DNA from: an uncultured bacterium
GTDB lineage: Bacteria > Armatimonadota > JACIXR01
Direction of reading: 5' to 3'
DNA: 63,127 bases
Assembly (NCBI GenBank): GCA_938041455.1
Contig: CALITO010000037.1
Span: 1-63,127, forward strand
Every line of letters starts with the position of its first letter. The first letter of the stretch is position 1. The position numbers and the translations under genes were made by a program. This document shows positions 1 to 6,209 of this stretch, piece by piece. Under the pieces are notes generated by a model, which ran no database searches, was not told the DNA's origin, and saw only the letters and a program-made list of their open reading frames with translations.

Positions 1-339
1 CATCTCAAAGTCTATAACCTCGTAGGCTATTAAAGTGCCGTCCGGGGACCAGGCTATGAGTCCATTCTCGCCGATATCCGGTGTATTAGTCAGATTGACG
101 ATCTCCTTAGTGTAAATATTTACTACATATATGTCGGGGGGATGATCAACACCTTGCAAATAACCTACAAACGCTATTTTACTACCATCCGGAGACCAGG
201 TGAGGTTGCCAATGTAAGAACATAAGCGTAGTTCCTCTTCCTCAGATAACATCTCCTCCTCGTCTTCCCAGCAGAGGGAGACTATCCCCAGCCATAAACT
301 CCCTATTAAAACTATAAGCACAAATTTTAATAATCTCGT
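1..339 (-). CDS. Secreted PD40/TolB-like beta-propeller protein, N-terminal part (runs off window)
   Basis: Only the N-terminal ~113 residues are inside the window. The minus-strand frame reads through two PD40-type blades with the motifs LTWSPDGSKIAFV and LIAWSPDGTLIAYEV, typical of TolB-like or WD40-like propellers. The first residues are hydrophobic (LLKFVLIVLIG and on) and look like a signal peptide, followed by an acidic linker, so export is inferred. There is no ATG, GTG or TTG at a sensible place: the AGGAGG Shine-Dalgarno at 349-354 sits nine bases before an ACG codon (337-339), which would give M-R-L-L-K-F. The next in-frame candidate is GTG at 319-321, 27 bases from the Shine-Dalgarno and inside the hydrophobic core. 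It lies 21 bp downstream of the truncated gene at 361-744, so both probably formed one operon before the IS insertion. Confidence 0.6.
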
Positions 340-360
340 CTCACTCTACCTCCTTTCTTA

Positions 361-744
361 TTATGGCTGGCTTTCCACATATTTGTCTATACCCAATTGT
401 ATAACCCATCCTAACCAGGAAGGTCCGTCCCACTTACCGCCGCCCCTCGGTATAACATAATCTTCGTCCTCGTAATTGGTCAAGGTAACATTCTCTATTA
501 AACATCCTGGGCACCTACAACCAACCTTTCCTATGGGCTTGAGAGAGGAACGGGAAAGCACCATATAGTCCCCCGGTCTGGGGCTATCCTCCTCATGGGG
601 AGGGACATATTTTATGGATGTGGTTCGTCCTATGCGGGGATCGGGCGGAAGATCCATCTCCTTCAGCGGCAAATATGATTTCAAAGCTGATGCTATCTTC
701 TCCGCTAGCTCCTTATCCCCTCTCTCCGGAAACCTATAAATTAC
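361..744 (-). pseudogene. 3' remnant of a gene of unknown function, cut off by an insertion sequence
   Basis: I do not recognise the family. The minus-strand frame is open from the IS boundary at 744/745 to the stop at 361-363. Residues before the first possible start (TTG at 684) read like real protein (TVIYRFPERGDKELAEKIAS), so the coding sequence continued upstream and its 5' part is missing; no further coding sequence for it is seen between the IS relic and thiD. The rest is Pro/Gly-rich with a CRCPGC motif that could bind a metal, and a Trp-rich C-terminus. If translation restarts at TTG 684 it would give 107 residues. The stop is followed directly by the Shine-Dalgarno of the propeller gene. 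Confidence 0.55.
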
Positions 745-795
745 GGTTTTGTTGAATAATTAAGCCAAAGAGCTTACGATAAGTATTGATGGAAT

Positions 796-842
796 ATGAA
801 AATAGGAGACAAGTATAATTGGCCAAGATATAACGAGGCATT
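796..842 (+). pseudogene. Transposase N-terminal fragment (plus strand)
   Basis: ATG at 796 begins MKIGDKYNWPRYNEAL and then runs into the inverted IS end, with a stop a few codons later. The same residues NEAL begin the transposase body on the opposite strand at 1486, continuing VKRGEEERGRP, so the two pieces belong to one kind of protein. The fragment lies just inside the left end of the element. Confidence 0.7.
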
Positions 843-845
843 GTT

Positions 846-912
846 TTGTTGAATAAACATTTTCATTTAAAAATTATAACCGCCCTGCCTCCTTTCCTCA
901 ACATCTGTTTTA
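846..912 (-). repeat. IS right-end repeat, copy 1, with outward promoter
   Basis: On the minus strand it reads GATGTTGAGGAAAGGAGG, then a GGCGGTTATAATTTTTAAA segment, and ends GTTTATTCAACAAAAC. It matches the solo copies at 24525-24595 and 62527-62595 and lies downstream of the transposase relic, which identifies all three as the right end of one IS family. It carries TTGAGG (896-901) and TATAAT (873-878) separated by 17 bp, a near-consensus promoter pointing out of the element. Confidence 0.7.
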
Positions 913-940
913 AAAATAATAACCCAAATCCAATATAAAG

Positions 941-1486
941 TCAAGCTTTATAATATGCTTCTCGTCTCATTACCACCATGAGGTTATAAAAGAAAAGCAT
1001 AAGCTTTATTTCCTTGAATATCCTTTCCCGCTTCCTCGCCAAGACTGCCTCCCCAAACAATCTCTTGAAGAGGGAGAAGAAATTCTCAGCTATTACTCGG
1101 CTACTATAACCTACCTTCCTTTTCCAGGAAAGTGCATCGCCTTTATATTCGCGAACAACATATGCTCTTGCAGTTTCACTTTTAGGTTTCGCATTTTTCC
1201 TAGGTTTTATGCCCGGATATATTCCCTTTTCCCTAAGAAACAGGTTCTTTCATCAGTCACCTCGAAGGCTATAACCTGCTTTCATATTGGAAGGTTCGGA
1301 CGAAGAAGGTGGTATAATCTGGTGCGGGATTTCCTAGGACTTTTCCAAGAGATTTAGCTATTCCCTCTAACTGGCGATAAGGTATCCTGAACACAACCCG
1401 AAGTAGGGCAAAGACTTTTATAAATTATTGGGATAGGAAAAAGGTCTTCCCCTTTCTTCTTCTCCTCTTTTAACTAATGCCTCGTT
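941..1486 (-). pseudogene. Decayed DDE transposase (IS5/ISC1225-like)
   Basis: Minus-strand frames give recognisable transposase pieces: ALVKRGEEERGRPFSYPNNL, then after a stop or frameshift FALLRVVFRIPYRQLEG and LGNPAPDYTTFFVRT, then after an internal gap VIAFEVTDERTC, and finally SRVIAENFFSLFKRLFGE up to the stop at 941-943. The YRQLEG, PDYTT and AENFFSLFKRLFGE blocks are typical of DDE transposases of this group, the last carrying the final catalytic Glu. At least two frame disruptions and loss of the segment between PDYTT and VIAFEV (expected to hold the first catalytic Asp) make it inactive. It is inverted relative to its own N-terminus at 796-842. Confidence 0.75.
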
Positions 1487-1553
1487 GCTTTGTTGAACAA
1501 TTCTCCCTACTTGGACCTTTTTAGCGCACTTAGAACCCATCGTCCAACACAGC
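1487..1553 (-). repeat. 67-bp MITE-like palindromic repeat, copy 1
   Basis: It begins GCTTTGTTGAACAATT on the plus strand and ends GTCCAACACAGC. The reverse complement matches 62457-62520 over nearly the whole length, including the central TTAGCGCACTTAGAACC block. Ends are inverted repeats related to the IS termini (TTGTTGAA core). No coding capacity. Confidence 0.65.
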
Positions 1554-1569
1554 AAAAACTAAAAGCAGA

Positions 1570-2346
1570 TTAAAAAGGAACCAAATAGTAAGGACCTTTC
1601 CCTAATAGTAGGGCTCGTCCTATGGCGGAGCGAGTAAATTCAATTGCTGAGGCTACGCTTTCCAAAACGGATTTCCCCAATGCCAAGTAGCTCGCTATAG
1701 CGGAGGAGAGTATACAACCTGTGCCGTGGACGATTTTTTCTATGCGAGGGGAGGGGAATTTATGGAACTTTTCCCCATCAAATAACACATCCACTGGGTC
1801 GGAGGGTAGATGTCCTCCTTTAATCAATACATACCTTGCTCCCAATTTATGAATTACCTCCGCGGCTTTTTCTATATCTTGAAGCGATCGGAGAGGAATC
1901 TCGCTGAGTTCCTCAGCTTCAGGTATGTTAGGAGTGGTGATAAGTGTGAGGGGCAAGAGCTCTTTTTTAAGGCGCTCCCATGCCTTGGGAGTAATTAGTC
2001 TACGCCCGTCCTTTGCCCAAATCAGGGGGTCAAGCACCACATTTGGTATATGCCTTCGCTCAATTCTCTCTGCTACAACGCTCACTACCCTTGGGGCGTA
2101 GAGCATAGCGATTTTACAAGCGTCGATTCCGATGTCTAAGGCGGCAGAGTCTATCTGCCTCGCAACTATGTGAGGGGGCACTTTGTTAATTTTTTGAACA
2201 CCGTAAGTGGTTTGAACGGTAACATTTGTTACACAGGATAATCCCCACACTCCCAAAGCTTGAAAAACTTTTAGGTCCATTTGGATGCCCGCTCCACCTG
2301 TAGGGTCAGAACCCCCAATTGTGAGGACTCTCTTCATTTCAGCCAT
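1570..2346 (-). CDS. thiD: Hydroxymethylpyrimidine/phosphomethylpyrimidine kinase
   Basis: Phosphorylates HMP and then HMP-phosphate to HMP-pyrophosphate in cytoplasmic thiamine synthesis; relatives also phosphorylate pyridoxal. The 258-residue ribokinase-fold protein starts with the family signature TIGGSDPTGGAGIQMD and has VVLDPLIWAKDG and the C-terminal anion-hole motif HGTGCILSSAIAS near residue 210. Length matches ThiD. ATG 2346 has GGAG five bases upstream; ATG 2337 is an alternative. The start overlaps the stop of the HAD gene upstream by 13 bp, implying translational coupling. It is the last gene of the minus-strand set 1570-4331 and no other thiamine gene is nearby, so a salvage role is as likely as de novo synthesis. 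Confidence 0.9.
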   Translation of the reverse strand: MAEMKRVLTIGGSDPTGGAGIQMDLKVFQALGVWGLSCVTNVTVQTTYGVQKINKVPPHIVARQIDSAALDIGIDACKIAMLYAPRVVSVVAERIERRHIPNVVLDPLIWAKDGRRLITPKAWERLKKELLPLTLITTPNIPEAEELSEIPLRSLQDIEKAAEVIHKLGARYVLIKGGHLPSDPVDVLFDGEKFHKFPSPRIEKIVHGTGCILSSAIASYLALGKSVLESVASAIEFTRSAIGRALLLGKGPYYLVPF

Positions 2347-3119
2347 TCTATCTCCAATATTTCCTCTAAATTTCTCACCACCGCATCCGGTTGCGAAGGT
2401 GTGTTAGCCAAATCCTTCTCATTGGTTACCCCTGTTAGGACGAGGATTGTCTTCATTCCCGCCTTTTTCCCCATCTCTATGTCGGTATCCAATCTATCGC
2501 CCACTATGACAGCGTGTTTTTCCTCAATATGGTAGTGTTCCATTATCAACCTGAGAAGGAAAGGGGATGGCTTGCCGATGAGTAGTGGTTCCCTACCCAA
2601 GGCTGATTGAAGGGAGGCTACTATCGCACCCCCTCCGGGGACGATTTTGTTCTCCATAGGGAAGGTATAATCTTTGTTTGTGGCTATGAAGAGTGCTCCT
2701 TGTTTAATCGCCTCAAAAGCAAGGCAGAGTTTTTTATAATTGAATTTGCGGTCTAATCCCACCACAACGCAGTCAACATCCTCGCTCGGAGAGGAGGTAA
2801 CTTCTATACCGGCCCAGCCAAGTTCTTTCTTGAGCCCTTTCTCTCCTACAACCAATGCTTTTTTGAGGTTCCGGTCTTTTAAATAAAGGGCTGTCCCCCA
2901 GGCGGATGTGAAAATCTCCTCTGCACTTGCTTTGATGCCCATATGGGCAAGCTTTCTTTTATACTGAAAGCGGGTCATCGTGGAATTATTGGTGAGGAAG
3001 GCTATGAATTTTCCGCGCTGGCGAAGGGATTCTATAGTCTCTTTAGCTTTGGGCAAAGGGAAATTGCCCCTATATATGACACCATCTAAATCGAATATGA
3101 CGAGCTTTATCCCTTCCAT
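2334..3119 (-). CDS. HAD-IIA (NagD/PGP-like) phosphatase
   Basis: Cytoplasmic HAD-superfamily phosphatase of the NagD/4-nitrophenyl-phosphatase branch. Motif I is VIFDLDGVIY (residues ~7-16), motif II the Thr/Asn stretch FLTNNST, and motif IV VIVGDRLDTDIEMG near residue 210; the subclass IIA cap follows motif II. Such enzymes dephosphorylate nucleotides, sugar phosphates or damaged metabolites, and the substrate cannot be read from sequence. I chose ATG 3119 because it directly precedes the conserved strand; an in-frame extension to 3188 would lie inside the DUF89 gene and looks non-homologous. It overlaps DUF89 by 13 bp upstream and thiD by 13 bp downstream. Confidence 0.85.
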   Translation of the reverse strand: MEGIKLVIFDLDGVIYRGNFPLPKAKETIESLRQRGKFIAFLTNNSTMTRFQYKRKLAHMGIKASAEEIFTSAWGTALYLKDRNLKKALVVGEKGLKKELGWAGIEVTSSPSEDVDCVVVGLDRKFNYKKLCLAFEAIKQGALFIATNKDYTFPMENKIVPGGGAIVASLQSALGREPLLIGKPSPFLLRLIMEHYHIEEKHAVIVGDRLDTDIEMGKKAGMKTILVLTGVTNEKDLANTPSQPDAVVRNLEEILEIEWLK

Positions 3120-3973
3120 CGACCGGGGTTCGCTTGGAAAACTATTTCTCCTGTTTTCCTTCCCGTAAGCTCGGCTATTATAGGACATTTTGCTTTCAAG
3201 AGGAAGAAGGCGGGGTAACGAGTTTCGTCTAAGGATTCGAGGTTAGCCTGTCCTTTAGCTATTATCAAATCAGCTTCTTCAAGGGCGCGGAGAAAATCAG
3301 GAGAAACCTCTTCAAGAATGAAGCCCACTGTATCCATTCCTGTGGTAATGACATTCGTTATTTTATCCAAGCCGGCAAAGTTTGCATCTTCAAGGGTTAC
3401 ATCATTTAATGCTGGCCCACCTCTTACGACAGTGGTTATCTCATAGCCCTTTGCTAAGAGATATTCTATAAAAATTTTGTCATAGAAGATCTCCCCCGCG
3501 TTATCCAAAAGATAGAGAAGTTTCCTGCTTCTGGAAAGTTCTTCCTGAAATATCTCCCAATCCTTTTGGGGGAGAGGAGCTTGGAGGGCCGTCTGGAGGG
3601 ATTTATTAAGGTCTTTCTCAATTGGAAGGGCGTAATCCACTATGTTTCCCGCAATTGCTATTTTGATGGCTGTTTGGAGGGGGTGGTCGCTTCGTGTGAG
3701 CAATTGATAAAGGAGCGTATATGCTTCCTTTCCCCTCTCGTTGAATTTTCTCTTCACCTCAAGATAAGGGTCATCTACCCCCACTACCCGCCGCACAACC
3801 CTATGCATAGCTAAAGTTATGCTCATTGGTGTATCTGCTTCACTAAAACTAGGGATAAGCTTTGCTACCTCCTTTAAAACCCTGAATGTTGTCCCCTCAT
3901 TTGCTCCTGATAAGGAAGTAGCTTCCAAGCACTGCCTCATCACGCAGATGATGCAGTCAGGTTTTATTCGCAT
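3107..3973 (-). CDS. DUF89 (ARMT1-like) metal-dependent metabolite phosphatase
   Basis: Member of the DUF89 damage-control phosphatase family, subgroup with an N-terminal Cys pair (CIICVMRQC, residues 8-16). Conserved blocks are LLYLLDNAGEIFYDK (metal-binding Asp/Asn), RGGPALNDVTLEDA, and ITTGMDTVG followed by AKGQANLESL. The 288-residue length fits the bacterial/archaeal form. Characterised relatives use a divalent metal to hydrolyse phosphate from reactive or damaged sugar phosphates and 4-phosphopantetheine derivatives. Its placement in one tight run with a HAD phosphatase and ThiD suggests a metabolite-repair or vitamin-salvage unit; this is inference. Confidence 0.85.
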   Translation of the reverse strand: MRIKPDCIICVMRQCLEATSLSGANEGTTFRVLKEVAKLIPSFSEADTPMSITLAMHRVVRRVVGVDDPYLEVKRKFNERGKEAYTLLYQLLTRSDHPLQTAIKIAIAGNIVDYALPIEKDLNKSLQTALQAPLPQKDWEIFQEELSRSRKLLYLLDNAGEIFYDKIFIEYLLAKGYEITTVVRGGPALNDVTLEDANFAGLDKITNVITTGMDTVGFILEEVSPDFLRALEEADLIIAKGQANLESLDETRYPAFFLLKAKCPIIAELTGRKTGEIVFQANPGRWKG

Positions 3974-3974
3974 C

Positions 3975-4331
3975 TTATTCTTCTATTTCTTCTTCTATAC
4001 CTTTTTCTTCCTTTTCTTCCTCTACCCTCTCTGGTTCTACCTTTTCCTCTTCTCCTTGGCGGAGGGAAGCTATCACCTCCGTCTTCTCCTTTATTTCGGC
4101 GTCGAGTCTTTCAATTTCCCGGCAAATAGCTATGAGAGCGGAGTTTTTGACCAAGCCCTTTGGGAAAAGGGCATACACCTTCTCTCCTATTTTTTGAAAA
4201 AGTTCCCTTTTCTGTGCCTCTAATTTCTTTATTTGGAGGCGTAGCTTGGCGATCTCTGCCTGCACCTGAACAGTTTTGCCTATCTTGCTGAATATATCCT
4301 TTATCTTTTTTTCCCTGCCGGAATCGGGCAT
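3975..4331 (-). CDS. Small coiled-coil protein of unknown function
   Basis: No family recognised. About 118 residues, with a long Lys/Glu/Gln-rich alpha-helical heptad region (AEIAKLRLQIKKLEAQ, residues ~25-90) and a very acidic tail of Glu/Val repeats. No signal peptide or membrane segment. ATG 4331 is preferred because GGGAAG lies upstream; a TTG at 4364 would place the start on the -10 box. It is the first gene after the promoter at 4367-4395 and is separated from the DUF89 gene by one base, so it is probably co-transcribed. The ends of such proteins (Zn-free coiled coil, acidic tail) resemble scaffold or phasin-like proteins only loosely. Confidence 0.7.
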   Translation of the reverse strand: MPDSGREKKIKDIFSKIGKTVQVQAEIAKLRLQIKKLEAQKRELFQKIGEKVYALFPKGLVKNSALIAICREIERLDAEIKEKTEVIASLRQGEEEKVEPERVEEEKEEKGIEEEIEE

Positions 4332-4366
4332 AACTCTATCACTTCCCTTCTTTAAATTTCTCAATA

Positions 4367-4395
4367 ATTATATAATAAATAGGAGGAGTATTCAA
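4367..4395 (-). promoter_or_regulatory. Sigma70-type promoter for the coiled-coil/DUF89/HAD/thiD operon
   Basis: On the minus strand TTGAAT (4390-4395) and TATAAT (4367-4372) are separated by 17 bp. It lies just upstream of the first minus-strand gene and back-to-back with the kinase promoter. Confidence 0.65.
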
Positions 4396-4415
4396 ATCCT
4401 CTTGGAAAGGGGGTA

Positions 4416-4445
4416 TTGACTATTTATATCTCTATGGTTTAAAAT
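4416..4445 (+). promoter_or_regulatory. Sigma70-type promoter for the histidine kinase operon
   Basis: TTGACT (4416-4421), 18 bp, TAAAAT (4440-4445). A strong Shine-Dalgarno TAGGAGGTG (4456-4464) and ATG 4473 follow. Divergent from the promoter at 4367-4395. Confidence 0.6.
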
Positions 4446-4472
4446 TGTATTATCTTAGGAGGTGTTAGCCCT

Positions 4473-6209
4473 ATGAGAGAAGCCGTAGATTGGAAAACTA
4501 AATATCGGGAATTGGAGGCTGAATATGAGAAACTGCTGGCCGAGAACAAGGTGCTGAAGGACACGATAGAAAACCTGAGGGAGCGGGTAGAGGAGTTAAA
4601 GAAACAAGAGAGGCCGGTGGTGAGCCAGGCTCCCTCTACTGTTGTGGAGGAGGCAGCCGCCCCTATTACGACTATAGAGGAATTGAGGGACACCCTGAAG
4701 AGGCTGGTGACTAAGATAGCGATGATACTTCAGGCGGAGAAATGCGTCATAAAACTATACGATAAGGAGACGGGAGAATTGGTTGCTCAACCTCCTGCTT
4801 TCGGTATGAGCGATGAGGAGGTGAAGGTTTACCGCACGAGGGCGACGCAGGGAGTGAGCGGGGAGGCGTTTATGAGCGGACAGCCGATAGTTATTAACGA
4901 TGCCTTATCCGATCCCCGCACAAGCAAGGAGTTTGTAGGGCTTTTGGGAATAAGGAACTCACTGACCATTCCCCTCATTGTGGAGAGGAGGGACGAAGAT
5001 GGGAGGGTAGTAGATAAGATAAGGGTAGGGGTGTTGAAGGTGTTCAATAAGAGATACGGGGGTAACTTCACGGATGAGGATGTTCGGCTTGGGTTAGTTC
5101 TTGCTCGTTCTGCCGCATCGGTAATCGCCCAAGCAAGGCTCTATCTTGAGGCGTTAGAGGAGAAAAGGCAGTTGGAAGCCACACTGGAGAGCATGCTTGT
5201 TGGGGTTCTCGCGGTCAATAATAAAGGGAGAATAACCGTGCTTAACCAAGTGGCAGCGCAACTTCTGGGGACACCCTCAGAGAATGGTGTGGGGACTGAT
5301 TATAAAGAAACTGTTAAAGATGAAAAGGTGCGGGATTTAATAAGAAGAACATTGGAGAACGGAGAGGAAATAGTGGAGGAGTTGGTGTTCAATGTGGGCA
5401 CGAGCGAGCGCTATTTTCAAGCTCAAACTGCACCCATAAGGGGAGATAACAACGAGATGATCGGGCAAGTGACCATCCTCTCGGATGTCACCGAACTGAA
5501 GAGATTGGACCAGATGAAAACGGATTTCGTCTCCCATGTTTCTCATGAGCTGAGAACTCCTCTCACCTCGATAAAGGGCTTCGTTGCTACTCTACTTGCC
5601 GATACCGAGGGTTACTACGATTTGGAAACAAGAAGGGAGTTCCTCCAAATAATAGACCAGGAATGCGATAGACTGACCCGATTGATCAACGACCTCCTCA
5701 ACCTATCTCGCATAGAAGCTGGTAGAGCTTTAGAGCTTATCTTAAAGCCCGTTAATGTCGCTGAGATAGCAAGAAAGATAGTGGAGATACAAAAGAATTA
5801 TACTTCTAAACATCAATTTATTGTGGAGGTCAAAGGTTCCGTTCCTACTATCGTTGCTGATGAGGACAAAGTAGATCAAATATTGACTAACTTGGTTGGC
5901 AACGCGGTGAAATATTCCCCCGATGGTGGCGAGGTGAGGATAACCATAGAAGAGGAACCCGAAACTGGGGGTGTCCTCATTGCGGTTAAAGACCAGGGAA
6001 TAGGTATACCGAAAGATGTGATCCCCCGTCTCTTCCAAAGATTTACTCGAGTAGAAGGAAGGAGGGTCGTAGGAACAGGCTTGGGTCTTTACCTGACGAG
6101 ACATCTCATTGAGGCTCACGGGGGCAAGATATGGGTGGAAAGTGAGGAAGGAAAAGGCTCCACCTTCTACTTTATCCTCCCTCCTGCACCTCCTCCCAAA
6201 GAAGAGTGA
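4473..6209 (+). CDS. Soluble sensor histidine kinase (coiled coil-GAF-PAS-HisKA-HATPase)
   Basis: 578-residue cytoplasmic kinase with no membrane segment. Order: coiled coil (1-48), GAF domain (~75-225), PAS domain (~230-345), HisKA dimerisation helix with H358 in HVSHELRTPLTS, then HATPase_c with N box NLVGNAVKYSPD (N477), G1 DQGIGIP and G2 GTGLGLYL. All residues needed for autophosphorylation are present. GAF plus PAS suggests sensing of a small intracellular ligand or redox state. No response regulator is encoded in the window, so its partner is elsewhere. The stop overlaps the GTG of the debranching-enzyme gene by four bases, tying it to glycogen metabolism or simply to expression level. 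Confidence 0.9.
   Translation: MREAVDWKTKYRELEAEYEKLLAENKVLKDTIENLRERVEELKKQERPVVSQAPSTVVEEAAAPITTIEELRDTLKRLVTKIAMILQAEKCVIKLYDKETGELVAQPPAFGMSDEEVKVYRTRATQGVSGEAFMSGQPIVINDALSDPRTSKEFVGLLGIRNSLTIPLIVERRDEDGRVVDKIRVGVLKVFNKRYGGNFTDEDVRLGLVLARSAASVIAQARLYLEALEEKRQLEATLESMLVGVLAVNNKGRITVLNQVAAQLLGTPSENGVGTDYKETVKDEKVRDLIRRTLENGEEIVEELVFNVGTSERYFQAQTAPIRGDNNEMIGQVTILSDVTELKRLDQMKTDFVSHVSHELRTPLTSIKGFVATLLADTEGYYDLETRREFLQIIDQECDRLTRLINDLLNLSRIEAGRALELILKPVNVAEIARKIVEIQKNYTSKHQFIVEVKGSVPTIVADEDKVDQILTNLVGNAVKYSPDGGEVRITIEEEPETGGVLIAVKDQGIGIPKDVIPRLFQRFTRVEGRRVVGTGLGLYLTRHLIEAHGGKIWVESEEGKGSTFYFILPPAPPPKEE

Larger units (their letters stand above)
745..1553. mobile_element. Rearranged insertion sequence relic
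   Basis: This stretch holds no intact gene. From left to right it contains: an IS left end on the plus strand (starting GGTTTTGTTGAATAATT at 745) with the first 16 codons of a transposase; then, inverted, an IS right end (about 843-912); a decayed transposase body on the minus strand (941-1486); and a 67-bp palindromic repeat (1487-1553). The 11-bp sequence AACGAGGCATT at 832-842 recurs inverted at 1476-1486, each copy abutting a G[CT]TTTGTTGAA end. The element interrupts the minus-strand gene that ends at 361. Known biology: intramolecular transposition of IS ends produces adjacent inversions with inverted target duplications, which fits this layout. Confidence 0.75.

Noticed and set aside
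745-1569. An overlooked RNA gene in the longest gene-free stretch
   Set aside because: The sequence is accounted for by IS ends, a decayed transposase and the 67-bp repeat; no tRNA-like cloverleaf was seen.
3819-4223. Plus-strand frame of 134 codons, Phe/Leu-rich, resembling a membrane protein
   Set aside because: It is the antisense of the Lys/Glu-rich coiled-coil and DUF89 genes; Glu/Lys codons read as Phe/Leu in reverse.
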